From positions 1,612,001-1,676,000 of the forward strand of contig CAJFCV020000003.1 in NCBI GenBank assembly GCA_904066235.2: a stretch of 64,000 nucleotides of DNA, read 5' to 3'. Of the stretch, positions 30,991-42,218 are shown piece after piece (position 1 is the stretch's first letter; every line of letters starts with the position of its first letter). The notes below the pieces were generated by a model, which was not told the DNA's origin, made no database searches, and saw only the letters and a program-made list of their open reading frames with translations. Position numbers and translations under genes: made by a program. Origin of the DNA: Bursaphelenchus xylophilus. Taxonomy: Eukaryota; Nematoda; Chromadorea; Rhabditida; Aphelenchoididae.

Positions 30991-32286
30991 TGAGACAAAA
31001 AATGCTTAGAAATAGGCAAAATTCATTGCAAATCAAAATTTTCAAGCATTTCAAGATAGAATTCGTCTATATCTAATCAGAAAAGAATACTTCTGAAACG
31101 TACAACCATTACAAAGCATTATTTTGTTCAAAAAATAATCGAATTTCTGATATTTTTCAAAATTTTCAGATTGAAGCGTAAAAATACGAGGCCGTATTTT
31201 ACCCAACAACTATTTTAGAACTCCAAAACATCAATTATTTGCAAAATATCAAACTTTAAAACTTAAAAAAAGCACGGCTGGAAGTCCGTGAATGAGATTT
31301 TGTAATCCCCTTTTCGCGGCGCACCTAAATCCTCGAGGGTTTAATTTTGGTGGCCACAAAAGCCCTCAGGGCTGTCTTTGGAGGCCAAGAATTCGCGTTT
31401 AACGAGGATTTTGTTTGCAGTCCGCCTTTAATTGAATTTTTTTGGCAATTTACATAAAACGTCTTCAAAAATTATAAATATTCAAATTAAAATATGTTAT
31501 GTTACGCTCAGACCTCCGAAAAACTCTACAGAGACGGGAATTCAACCGGTTGCGCACTTGAAATGGACAAACCTTTGAAACGGGATTTAAAGTGACCATA
31601 TGGCATATGAATTTACGATGAACAAGGGGGAAATTGAAGGGAGTTTTAAATGAAAACTAAACCAAACCAATGCAAACACTGGATACATAACATCAAGTCT
31701 ATAAACTCATAATATTGGACCAAAAATATGAGTTTTTTGCCAGGATGACATCTGATGCCAAGGATCAGAGAATTTCATGGCGTAACAATATCTCTTCGTC
31801 TCAAACTTTTTATGAGAGTCAAATAATACCCCAGTATTCTCATTAAACTCAAATTTTCTGTACAATTTCCATATCAGCCAGAGAAATCAACTTTTTTCCG
31901 TCTGGATATCAAGTGCAATATAAGTTTTTGGTCAAAACATAGGAAAAAGCCAACAATGTCAACTGGACAGGACTTAAAACATACAATTAGATCAAATCTA
32001 AGCGCTTGACCATTAGAAAACTTCAAAAAAGGCAAAAGATACCATCAAGTATAATATAATTTTAACCCATATAACACCAACCTACAGCTCTACAAACCTA
32101 CAAATGAACTTAAAATGACTCAATCATCAATTACCATGACAATCTAGCAAAAAATCATCATCAAAGCACAAAAAAATATTTTTTTTAAAAATTGATCTCA
32201 AGTACAATATAAAATTTGGTCCCAATCCAAAATTTCCACTCAAAATCCCTTCAAATCCATCCAACTTCCCACAAAACACTCCACAC

Positions 32287-32473
32287 TCAATTCTTCAACA
32301 AATTATTCATCTTTATTCCACACGCCCAGCCCATAAATACCATCGGAAATGAACCTACCATCCTCGGCGAGTACATAATGTGGGGCAATTCCCAAGGGTA
32401 GCGTTCCAGCTTCGCGGCGGCGCGATTGTATGGGATGGATGTAAGACGAAGGGAATCGGGTTTGTTTTCTCTT
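32287..32473 (-). other. Possible extra exon downstream of the small membrane-protein gene
   Basis: A good acceptor (ATTTCCAG at 32,474 on the minus strand) opens a frame reading RRENKPDSLRLTSIPYNR, then AAAKLERYPWELPHIMYSPRM. It looks like protein rather than noise. It would extend the tail of the gene at 33561 only if a weak GTCGTA donor just before that gene's TAG were used. Otherwise it is an exon in the 3' UTR or chance. Confidence 0.25.
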
Positions 32474-33560
32474 CTGGAAATTTAAAATTAGTTAGTTAAT
32501 CGATGAGTTTCGGGAGGGACGAAAAAAGAAAATGCAAACCCGATAGGACAAAAAATTAGATTCAAAAAATTTGAGTGAAAGACGTAATTCTGTTCTCTGA
32601 TCACTACGCAAATATCTTCCTCAACGCGTAAAGTGTCGAAAAAAAATTAATTTGAATTTTGCACTGTGCGGGGTGAAAATTCCGCACTGTGCAAAAATCT
32701 TCGATGTTGGGTCCAAAAAAGCCTTGAAAATCCGAAAAGTTGAATTGGTACTTGTCATATTGAGCTTCAGACAACATTCTAAAGCCTATTTAGGAATAAT
32801 AAAATTTCTAAACCAACTTTTCCAACTGTAAAATCGCGTTTTATCCCAAGATTTGCACCTTGCCCCACTAAATTCACTGCACCGTGAATAACTCTCTCAA
32901 ATTTTAGCAAACATCACCAAATTAAAAATAATTAGGTCACTTAACAAATTCATAGAGCAATCAACCGTATTTTACCCCAAAATTTCCCTGCCAAATTTTC
33001 AAAATCAAAATTTTTCTCCAACCCCATCTAAAACAACATAATTTAACAAAATTTTCTCTCCATGATACTCGGGCATTCCGAAAACTTGAATCGGGCCCTC
33101 CGAAAAAAGTTGCCAACTCTTTGTGGACTAGCCATTTTCTCCATGGTCATTCATTCTTCAAACGAATTTGCAAAACGCGCCAAAAGAGCTGACATTTCGC
33201 GGGGAAAAAGAGAAATCTCTCCGGCGTTTTTGTTTGTTGCGGAAATGTCTCATCGGGGAATTGTGGGGTTATCTGACAGTTAAAACGCGTTTTGGAAATG
33301 AAGCGCCTTAGGGCGGAAAGTCGAGGAAATTCGAGATTTTGGCAAAAATGTTTGGGAAATCGTGTGAATAATGTTTTGTAGTGGTAATTAAATTGAAAAG
33401 TAACCAAGTAGGACCCATTTGGCAAATTATGGCTTATTTCAAGGTAAAATAGGAAGTCCAATTCTCCTAGCTCATGAAAAAAATTTTTTTTAGATCTTTT
33501 TCATATCTAAAATGATATTCCCAGAATCCAAAGTCCTCTCAAAAATCAACTTACACAACT

Positions 33561-34386
33561 CTACGACCGTTCTCGAGGTTTCAGACGCATTTCCAATACT
33601 CGATCTCGATGAGAAGCACTTCTCCTTCTATAACATTCAATCACCTGGCACATGACGAAGATAATCAGCGCAATCAGACTGAAAACATATCACTAACAGG
33701 ATCTAAATTTATCAACAAAAAAATAGAACAAAAACTTACAAAACAACGATCAAAACTTTGTGGAAGAAATCTCGAACTTCGTCTTCGGTAAAGTCTCTGG
33801 AATTTTCATTCGCTATAACGGTAAGGTTGAGAAAGAATGTCGAATTGGGATCTAGGGTGTGATTCGAAGCCGGAAGTAGCAGTCCCATACAGCTTTGTTC
33901 TAAAAATCAACAAAAATTTTTAAGAAAAAAATTGCACAGTGCGGAGGAAAAAATTACAAAAATCACTTGTAATATAAGGTCAAACACTGGGGAGAAACGT
34001 CAAAAAATATTCCATAGACCTTATCAATCACAAATTTAGCCGTCAAATTCAATTTTCCCGCATAAATTGCTCAAAAAATCAATTATATTACATAAGCCAA
34101 GTGCAAGGTGGTCAAGTCCAATATAATCACTTTCATAAGCAAAAAAGGCCTCAAACAATTTATTACAAATGATCTTTAGTCCAAAAAGGATATCATAAAC
34201 AACATCTAGACATCAATTCCCTTCATTAGACCAGGAAATAAATTAAATCCAAATCCCAGACATTTAATGTCTAAAATAAGGTCGGATCCGCCTAAAACGT
34301 CATTCTTTACAACCTCCCACCCACCAAGGCCCTGCGAACAACCACAAACTAATCATAATCAGACTCGTCTTCAGCATTGTCCTCAT
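33561..34386 (-). CDS. Small type I membrane protein, unknown function
   Basis: Three exons on the minus strand: 34386 to about 34315, 33740-33899 and 33561-33678. The first exon encodes a signal peptide (MRTMLKTSLIMISLWLFAGPW). The second encodes an extracellular segment with N-glycosylation sites NHT, NST and NLT and one cysteine. A membrane segment spans the second splice (VLIVVFLIALIIFVMCQVI), followed by a basic tail ECYRRRSASHRDRVLEMRLKPRERS and TAG. The exon-1 donor is weak (GAG|GTTGTA), so the signal-peptide exon is the least certain part. A strong GTGTAAGTT donor lies just past the stop codon, hinting at a further exon (see 32,287). About 115 aa; no family recognised. Confidence 0.5.
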
Positions 34387-35281
34387 GGCCACGCCAAAAA
34401 TTGGAAATAATAAAAACTGCACGGTGCAGTCATAATTGAAAAATTTCGACAAAATTTAATTAACATTGAATATGATAACCAACGCTGGCGGTGAGGAAAA
34501 TAGAGAACCGGGAGTCGAATGTGCAATGCCGAATTCTTGGGCCTATAAAAAGTAATGGGTTTGGTGGAAGTTTTTTTTTTCTGGAACGGAAAAGTGGCGG
34601 AAATGACCAAAAAAACAATGTTGAAGGGGGTAATTTGAATAATATGAAAGCCAAATATGCAGTGGATTACGTCTAGACCCATCAGGAAGTTAGAGAGAGG
34701 AAATTGAGATCTGTTTCTGGCGAAAACAAAGTAAAAAGGTCATGTATAATATAAAGTGCTCTCAAGCGAGCAAGAAAATTAATTCCTCTGCTAAAAAAAA
34801 TAAAATTAGCCACCCTGTAGGGCAAATTGGCAAGTTATAAATCAATTTATTTTACTTGTGCGGTCCAAAAATCTGCGCAATTAGTTTATTCGAACACCTT
34901 TCATCGTATAAAATCTTTATGAAGTCGGGTCCCGCAGCGAAAACTTTTGGTGTCACGGTAAATCCTTCGCACTGTGCTGGGCTTTGCGGCCGCGGTCGAT
35001 GTTGATGTGGAAGAGATTTTGGGTAGTTTTTGACTGTTTTCAATGTAGATTCTTTAAATTTTTGATAAATTTATATTATCCATGACTGATACAGTTATTT
35101 TCAAAGGTTTTTTGCTGAAATTAGATGTAATATTGCGTGTATTTGACGTGATTTGATATCAGCGGCGGTATTTTTGCCGTAGCGACCGTTGAAAAACCAG
35201 TTTTTCCCGATTTTTTTGCATATAATTTGTGCGAAAATCATTTTTATACCTAAAATTATAATAATAATTTTTTTCAGCGAA
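34387..35281. other. Intergenic between divergent genes
   Basis: Both flanking genes start here (34386 minus, 35282 plus), so their promoters should lie within. A right half of the TTTCATCGTATAAAAT hairpin occurs at ~34,898 without its partner. GCACTGTGC motifs occur near 34,420 and 34,970. No exon is supported. Confidence 0.4.
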
Positions 35282-36737
35282 ATGAGCGGAACCCCTGTGA
35301 AACCCGAGCCCACAAGCCTTCCACATCAAACCGTTGTACCAAATATGGGTAAGACATCTCAAAAATTATTAGTTTTCTGTTTTTAGTGACCACTCAAGCC
35401 GGTCAGCCGTTTGGCTACAACCCACCGGTGGCGATTCCGCCCACCGCTCCTCATCATCAGCACTGTTTCACGCCCCAAGAACTTGTGCAATATGGAGCTC
35501 GATCCGCCGTGCCGCCTCAGCCAGCAGACCCGCTGTTCACCGCGTTGAAGGCTGTGAATGCTGTTGTGGCTGAGGTGAAGACTGAGTTGAATCATGAAGT
35601 TCCTCACGAGGTGAATAATTCAGTCCAGCAATTGCAGCCTGCTTTTCCGACGGATCAAAGTGTAGAAGATGAAGACAAGGAGAATATTGCAAAGTCTGCA
35701 GGGCAAAAACGAAAGAATGTAAGATTTTGACCTCTTCTTGGTCTTAATTTTTTGTTTTTGAAATTTTAGGTTGCTTCTGTATCTGGTTTGATATCCAATG
35801 CCTAGTATAACATAAAATTTTCAAAATTTTTATGTGCTATGAGTTGAATGGCGAAAAATATTGATGTTTACGTCCTGTTAGCGTAGTAAGAACGGTTCTG
35901 TACACTTTCGCTACAAAATTTGGCGTTTTGTTGCCTAGTGCAATATAATTTTTGTCAAATTTTTAATGTTTTGGTTAAGATGCTGCAAATAAGTGTCATC
36001 TATAGTATTTTGATTAATCATTGGCTATGATTTTTACTGTGTAATTCCATCTTTTTGTCTAAAATACTTCCTTAGATTTGCAGGTTCACACGATTTTTCT
36101 TGTATATTGTGATTAAAATCGATTTTCAGACCTCTTCCGAACCCAAGCAGCCCAAGAAACGTCGTGAATCCAAGCCGAAGGAACCGAAGCCGGCCAAACA
36201 AATTATTCCTCTACATCCAACTGTCTTCACTTTTTCCTTGGATGGCCAGTTGTCCAAGAGCACAGAAGGCCAAAATATTATGAATTTCCTGAGAGAAGGA
36301 GGCTGGCCAGGAGCTACAGGAATCAAAATGTTGTGTTCGCTGATCTGCGATCCAATTATGGACTTTTGCGCAAAGTAAGAATGTGGAGGAATGGGAAGCT
36401 GGGGGAAAAATACTGGGTGAAATACGGAGATTTATTGCAAATGGGAGTTTTTTAAAGCGGGTATTGCTGATATCAATATTTTTTTGTTTTACGAACTTTC
36501 ATATATTACTTTAGATACCTCCAGAAAACAATTTTCAGTGTTGCACGATTAACTTTAATTTTCAGACGCTACTATCCCACCAGACGTGAGCTCCGGGAGT
36601 ATTTGACGCATCTTCTGAGAGGATTCCCTCAAGCCAGTGTGGACAGTTTGGTTGGAAATGGAAATGACAAAGGTTTCATGGAGAAGGCGGTGTATAACAG
36701 AAGAAGAATCAGAATGGGCAAAGAGAGTGGAAACTGA
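35282..36737 (+). CDS. Basic, probably nuclear protein of unknown family
   Basis: Four exons, 35282-35348, 35387-35718, 36130-36374 and 36566-36737, give 271 aa. TTTTTTTCAG ends at 35278, four bases before the ATG, as for trans-splicing. The first intron is only 38 nt. Residues 1-85 are Pro/Gln-rich and low in charge. Residues ~110-135 are acidic with DKEN, a KEN-box-like degron, then two basic clusters, QKRKN and KKRRESKPKEPKPAK, likely nuclear localisation signals. The C-terminal ~110 residues look like a small folded domain: FTFSLDGQLSKSTEGQNIMNF, GGWPGATGIKMLC, DPIMDFCAKRYYPTRRELREYL, then a basic end NRRRIRMG. I do not recognise it; a DNA-binding or chromatin role is only a guess. Confidence 0.8.
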
Positions 36738-36904
36738 ACATTTAGTTGTATTTAGAGCGTACAGCAGTTTTTTTGAAAATCTGTAGTTATTTTGTTTACT
36801 TTATGATGTTACATTAGATATTTTGTCCCTCTAACGAATGTAAAGACTAATTGTTTTTGTTGCTTCTTAGTATTTGTTGTTGATTGTTATTTGGTTTAGT
36901 TTCG

Positions 36905-36910
36905 AATAAA
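36905..36910 (+). terminator. AATAAA polyadenylation signal
   Basis: It lies 168 bases after the stop codon of the gene ending at 36737, followed by AT-rich sequence. This is the most likely 3' end signal for that gene. Confidence 0.5.
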
Positions 36911-37039
36911 AATTAGCGGAAAACTGGAGCATTTTGATAAGTTTTGAGTAATGTTTTGATCATTTCAATATTAAGATTTTTCGAAATGTTATTACTTTAT
37001 CTGAAGTTAATTTTCAAACTGGTTTACAAGTTGCTACAG

Positions 37040-37620
37040 TTTTGACATCCCTCAAATGTCTACTATTATACATGGTTAATTTGACGGATTTTTTCAATCT
37101 GGCCTCAAATTGGTGTCGTTTTCGTTATTTTGGCTAGATTGAAAGTTTTGATAAGGGAGTGGTCTGTCTAATGTTAACAGTATTCATCATTGTCAATGTT
37201 GAACTCGCATTTGAACGCTTCGTATATCACATGGGAATGGTCTGAAATTCCCCCCGAGCGTTTGAGAAAATGACTAGGATAGGTGGATAGAGCAGGCCAA
37301 CTTTGGTAAAAAGAGTCATTTTTCTATTTTGCAGTTGAAAAATGACTCTTTTTACCAAACTTACCTGTCATAACCGCCTATACTAATTTTCCCAAACTCT
37401 GGGGGAAGTTCAGACCATTTCCTTGTGGTACACGAAGCTTTCAAATGCGAGTTTAACATAGACTATGATGATTACCGTTAATATTAGTCGCACCGTTCCC
37501 TTATCAAAATTTTTAGTCTAGCCAAAATTACGAAAATGACGCCAATTTGACGTCAGATTGAAAAAAATCTGTCAAATTAACACAATAGTAGACATTTGCC
37601 CATTAAGGGATGTCAACATT
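37040..37620. repeat. ~580-bp full palindrome, loop at ~37,335
   Basis: GACATCCCTCAAATGTCTAC at the left pairs with a matching ..GTAGACATTTGCCCATTAAGGGATGTC at the right. Inner pairs include AAAATGACTCTTTTTACCAAA with TTTGGTAAAAAGAGTCATTTT around a seven-base loop. The arms are 280-290 bp with some mismatches. Just after it, a second short copy of 'GAACATAGACTATGATGA.TACCGTTAATATTAGTCG' at 37,620-37,660 repeats part of the right arm. Confidence 0.85.
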
Positions 37621-38255
37621 GAACATAGACTATGATGAATACCGTTAATATTAGTCGTAACCGGTTTTTCTGATTATTACGTCGGTCTTCTTGACAAGAG
37701 GGGGCAATTTAGTTCCTAAAAATATTAAATTACGACGATTTTTTTAGTAAAAATCCGTAAAAAATTTGCAGAAAAATCCAATTTGGCAAATTCGGGAAAG
37801 GATTCTTTTTTTGGTATAAATTTTTTGAATATTTTTAATAAGTTTTTCTGGGAAAAGCGTTTTTCATCCTTGCTGAAAGCATACCCTTTTTTTAATTGCC
37901 CACTTCCTCAACCCAAACAAATTTACAAAAGGAACTTGTTTTACAGGAACTTTAATTAGAAATTTTAATCTGTTTTTCTTATTGCCATCCATTTCCTCGG
38001 GTGCCGTTCGTATTTCTCGGATGAATCATCCCATTTTTCCTCTCAATTCCAACAAAAAACAGACACTTCGGCAAGTTTTCCCCACAGAAAACGGCGTTTC
38101 GAAATCGTTGACTTATTAAAAATGTTACGAAATTGTCTTACAAAGCCGAGCTGATATTTTCCAAGAAATTCGCCCAAAAAAAGGAAGATTGAGTGCTCTC
38201 CTTGAACTAGAAATTAATCGCCCGACGCGGCACGTTGACCCGCGAACGTTCAGGG

Positions 38256-38456
38256 TCATTTTAAATTCAAAATAAGATCGTTTATTTTAGCGAGCACCCG
38301 ATTTTTTGGAAGTTTTTTTACGACTTTCTCAATTTGCCGTTCGAAAGCGTTCGGGTTGAATAGGTTGGAGAAATTTGAATTTTTGGACTTGGAGATTTTC
38401 ATGGAGCTTAATCCGTTGAAGTCGGGGCAAGCGGCTACTAAAAGGGGAGGTGCCAC
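38256..38456 (-). other. Possible coding fragment
   Basis: The minus-strand frame reads SNLFNPNAFERQIEKVVKKL, then PKNRVLAKINDLILNLK and a stop. Composition and amphipathic pattern look protein-like, unlike the shadows around it. Without clear upstream exons it cannot be called a gene; a decayed gene or a missed last exon are both possible. Confidence 0.2.
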
Positions 38457-38461
38457 AAGTC

Positions 38462-39240
38462 AGACGCTCAGATTTTCTTTAAATTTTGCATACAGGTCGG
38501 GCATAGGCCACATAGCAATTCAGGAAAATTTTGGCTCGAACTTTCCAGTGGCAGCCGGGATATTCAACGATCTTTGCGGCCGATAAAGTACGTAAAACGT
38601 GGAGAGTGGTCAGAGAGAAAAAACATACAGTGGGGGGACCTGATCCAGTGGTAAAAAACGTACCATTTTGCATCCGGAAAGTATCAAAAATTTGGCAAAA
38701 TGTTTCCCTCTCCAAGTGAAAAAACTCCGGTTTCGAAAGCGCGCCCACTCTTTTTGTGAGAGAAAGGGCGCGCAGTTTAAAACGAAGTTTTTTTCACTTG
38801 GAGAGGGAGACATTTTGCCACATTTTTGATACTTCCGATGCTAAATGGTACCTTTTTTGCCAATGGGTAGGGTCCCCAACTGTGTAAACACTTCTTAGCC
38901 ACGTCTTTTTGCTTATTTTGTGCGAAAAAAATATTTTTTGTGGAAACATTACATTCTATGGTAGACTGCAGAAACAACCTATGAAAGGTTACATATCGAG
39001 TGCCTTAGAGTGTAATGTTTTCACAAAAAATCAAATTTTTTCCACGCGAAACTAGCAGAGATATGGCCAAGAAGGGTTGTCTCTCTGACCGCTCTCCGCG
39101 TTTCGTATACTTTCTCGGCAGCAAAGATCGTTGAATATTCCAGCTGCCTCTGGAAAGTTCGAGCCAAAATTTTCCTGAAATGGTATGTGCCCTATGCCCG
39201 ACCTGTTTGCAAAATTTAAAGAAAATCTGAACGTCACACT
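38462..39240. repeat. Inverted repeat of the CTCTCTGACCGCTCTCC family, split by MITE-1
   Basis: The left part (AGATTTTCTTTAAATTTTGCA, GGGCATAGGCCACATAGCAA, AACGATCTTTGCGGCCG, 38,466-38,620) recurs inverted at 39,070-39,235. MITE-1 (38,628-38,883) is inserted at the inner edge of the left arm rather than the exact midpoint. A further small inverted pair (TTTTTTGTGGAAACATTACA and its complement) sits at 38,930-39,040. Confidence 0.8.
38628..38883. mobile_element. MITE-1 copy, ~256 bp
   Basis: CAGTGGGGGGACCTGATCC at the left; GGGTCCCCAACTGTG at the right. The centre reads GCGCGCCCACTCTTTTTGTG and its near complement. Confidence 0.9.
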
Positions 39241-39689
39241 TGGGTGACTTTCCGTGTTAATTTTTCTTTATTATATTTTCAACTTTCCCTTTTCAAACAA
39301 CTTCTTTTCCCTTCCTCAAACCTGTTCTTACAAATCCTCAAATCCCCCTTCTTTTGCAAATATCTTCCTCCTCTTCATGGGCTTTTATTGCAAGCCCACA
39401 TCTCAACGATTATGACATTATATCCAGCCATAACTTCCATTCGATAAAAATTTTTACGAATTTTATGCGTTTCAAAGTGTCTTGTTCATTTTGGGGGAAA
39501 GAGGGTGGGCAGAAAGGAAGTTGAGGCTAACATTTTGAAAGGGTTTTGCAAGAATACAAAAGACCCATTATAACGGCTTAATGGAGTGAAATGGTATCGG
39601 TTTACAGGGAGTTTTGTCTTGGTCACTAAACAGAAAAGAAATTGACGTTTTTTATTTTGAGTACTGGGTTCCCAGTGGTGGTCAACGCC

Positions 39690-40260
39690 GATTTCTTCGA
39701 TTTCTGGCGCAGCCTAAAAAATATTAGGCTCGATAAGGGGCGAACTGCCAAATTTCCTTTGATCTTACCGCTTCGGTGGATTTAAATTTGCATATGTTCA
39801 AGTTTTGAAGGGTAAGGGTTCAAAAACCTTCTAATACAGTATCGGACCTGTTCCAGTGGCAAAGAACGTACCGCTTGCCATCCAGGAAGGATCCAAAATT
39901 TCCGCAAATTCCTCCCTTCTCTTATCAAAAAACACTTCTCTGAAGAGCGCGGGAAGCTCTCTTTCCTTCACAGAGAGAGCTCCCGCGAATTCAAAGCAGT
40001 GTTTTTTGGTCAGACAAGGGAGGTGTTTTGCGGCAATTTTGGATCCTTCCTGGATGCAAGGCGGTACGTTTTTTGCCTCGGGGGCAGGTCCGATACTGTA
40101 TTATAGTACCTTTTTGAACCCTTACCCTCCAAAATTTGACCATATGTTAATTTAACCCCAAAGAAGCGTTAAGATCATAGGAAGCTTGGCAGTTCGAGAA
40201 TAATTTATCTTTGAAAAGTAAATAGACCCCTTTTTCGCTGTTGCAAACAAAATTTCCGGT
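39690..40260. repeat. Palindrome with MITE-1 at its centre
   Basis: The left arm (CGAACTGCCAAATTTCC..GATCTTACCGCTTC ... GAAGGGTAAGGGTTCAAAAA) is repeated inverted at 40,101-40,260 (TTTTTGAACCCTTACCCTCC ... AAGCGTTAAGATCATAGG). The arms centre on ~39,969, the MITE on ~39,968. Confidence 0.85.
39837..40098. mobile_element. MITE-1 variant copy, ~262 bp
   Basis: CAGTATCGGACCTGTTCC to GGGGCAGGTCCGATACTG, with TA flanks. The inner blocks differ more from the other copies (GCTTGCCATCCAGGAAGGATC), so this is a subfamily. Confidence 0.85.
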
Positions 40261-42218
40261 ATTTGCAATTCGCAACACGTAATTTCGACTCTCCTGCAAA
40301 TCTCCATGCCCTCTGGCTATCTTATCAGCTGCTTCCGAATGAATTACCTTCCAAATTCCCCAGTTTTATCATCCACTTTTTATTTACCAATCTCTATGCA
40401 AATAGGCATGACTAATCTCCCCCAAAGTGCTCTCAAAAACACCCCTTTTTAAATATTCATAAAACAATCAAACGAATTGGAGCCGACATTTCGACGCGCG
40501 GCGCAAATTCGTCTTATTTTTGGGGTCGGGCTGTAACCATAAGGGTAATGTAACGGGTGATGAATCGGCTTGCTAAGAAAAGGCTGGAACCTAGCGAAGA
40601 GGGCTGGAAGATGCGGGAAATTTGGTAAATTTGGGGTACAAATAGTCAAAAAAAACTTGTCGAGTTTTATTTTACACAATTTTTTTCTGGCGTTCGTCGC
40701 ACTGTGCCGATTTTTTATAAACGATTTTTTGCACTGTGCGAAAGATTTGACGTCTATTTCAGAGAAGGTAGATGACAGGAGCAACAATATTTTTTGTCGA
40801 ATACACAGTCCCTGAATTGTTTTTCATTCTGAATTTCAAAAATTGTGTTTTGCGCTTTTTTGCACTGTGCAGTTCTCAATTTTTTCCATTGCACCGTGCA
40901 AAATTTAAATCGACCATTTCTCGAAAGGACTCCGGTAAATTTGGAAAATAACTTGCCTATTGGGTAGAATATACTCAGTTCTACACTCCTTGTTGCCAGA
41001 ATTTGATTTCCCCTCCGATTGCACTGTGCAATTCATCATACTCCCGTCTGCACTGTGCAATCCCCAAATTGCGAAATTCCGCACGGTGCAAAAGTCAACT
41101 AGCCTAGATATTTTGTCCCTCTATTTTCCATTTTCCACCGGTCACAAGTTTGGTCCTAACGGTCCTTTCGCTTCCGGCTAATCCATTTTTTATCTGGTCG
41201 CCGAATGGCGGCCAAAAGTCGGAAGGAATCAACAAAAAAATAGCCAATGTCTCTCGGTTTTTTATGATGAAAACTTGTGTTCTGGTTGGCATTTTACGAG
41301 AGGTCCCTCTTTGTCCCGCTAACATTCAATCCCATCAGAATTTTGAATGACCCATCTGGACAATTGAATTTGCTTGAAAATGTTTGATTTTTTGTCAGAT
41401 GTCATCGTTTTTTATGATTTTTTACGGCCAAATTGTGGTTTATATGATTTATCAGACTCTATCAAGCAGGATGGCCTTGTTAGTCATCATTACCCGTATT
41501 TGTTTCCCCAAAACCGCAAACTTTTCCAAGAAGTTGCTGTTCTCGTCAAACACCAGCCGCCATATGATTCATTTCACCAGTCAAGTGATTACTAACCACG
41601 CTGCTCTTTCACTTGTGACCAAGTCCCGTCTCGACATTACCCAATTTCCCCGTTTTCGCCAAAAAACGACTGGAAATGAGCCCATCACTGTCTGCGCTCT
41701 CTCTTTCTCCCCACTCTCTCGCTTCTTTTCTATTCAAAAGGGCCGCGTCGCATATCTCTCTGCGCTCTCTTTAGGTCTCACAGTCTCTCGAAAAGTCTCT
41801 AACGTCTCTTTTTTCTCTGCTGCCGCAACTGTCTTCCGTAATCTTTCGCCTCTGTCTCTTCTCTCTCCTTTTCCGTGTTCTCTCGCCGTTTCCCGCTTGA
41901 ACGCATTTTTCTCTGACCACCCTCTCGCTTCGGCGTTCTCTATTAAATTTTCCTCAAAAAGTGCGGGGAAAACGAGAAATTTTGCGGAAACCCCAACCAA
42001 AAATAAAAAGTAGTTGTGTAGAATATATTGCTCACATGTCTCTGCGCTTACATCACCCCTCGCGCAGGTATTTTGTCGCTCTCAATGAATTTTACGACCT
42101 TATTTTAGGTGGTTTTCAAGTACAATATAATGGGGGTAGCTGTTCCGCGTCGCTTTTGTAGAGTTAATCGTCGTTGTTGGTCTTACTTTGTTGCGGAACT
42201 AATTGGGTTCGTTTTCAG
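40261..42218. promoter_or_regulatory. Upstream region of the ADAM gene, with a pyrimidine-rich block at 41,620-42,060
   Basis: No exon is supported between 40,261 and 42,218. GCACTGTGC motifs cluster at 40,690-41,095. From about 41,620 the plus strand becomes a long CT-rich tract (CTCTCTTTCTCCCCACTCTC ... GTCTCTCGAAAAGTCTC), a style seen upstream of many nematode genes. The ADAM signal-peptide exon must lie somewhere upstream, and I could not find it with confidence. Confidence 0.35.

Larger units (their letters stand above)
26743..33560. other. Gene-poor 6.8-kb intergenic region
   Basis: I found no gene supported by splice signals. It contains the small TIR element at 26,952, the foldback at 28,572, the MITE-centred palindrome at 30,373 and scattered GCACTGTGCGG motifs (28,185-28,520, 32,660-32,700). 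A GC-richer patch at 29,940-30,200 (CACGGCGAGGAGTGGGGAGG ... GGACGACCGGCCACCGAAG) stands out but has no recognisable RNA or protein. Confidence 0.5.

Noticed and set aside
41384..42013. 209-codon plus-strand frame just upstream of the ADAM gene, considered as its signal-peptide exon
   Set aside because: It reads through a CT-rich tract, shows no proper signal peptide and ADAM prodomain pattern, and no donor joins it to 42,219 in the needed phase.
42047..42068. Tiny candidate first ADAM exon (ATG, then 11 codons, then a GT donor)
   Set aside because: The donor phase (two leftover bases) does not match the one needed by the exon at 42,219.
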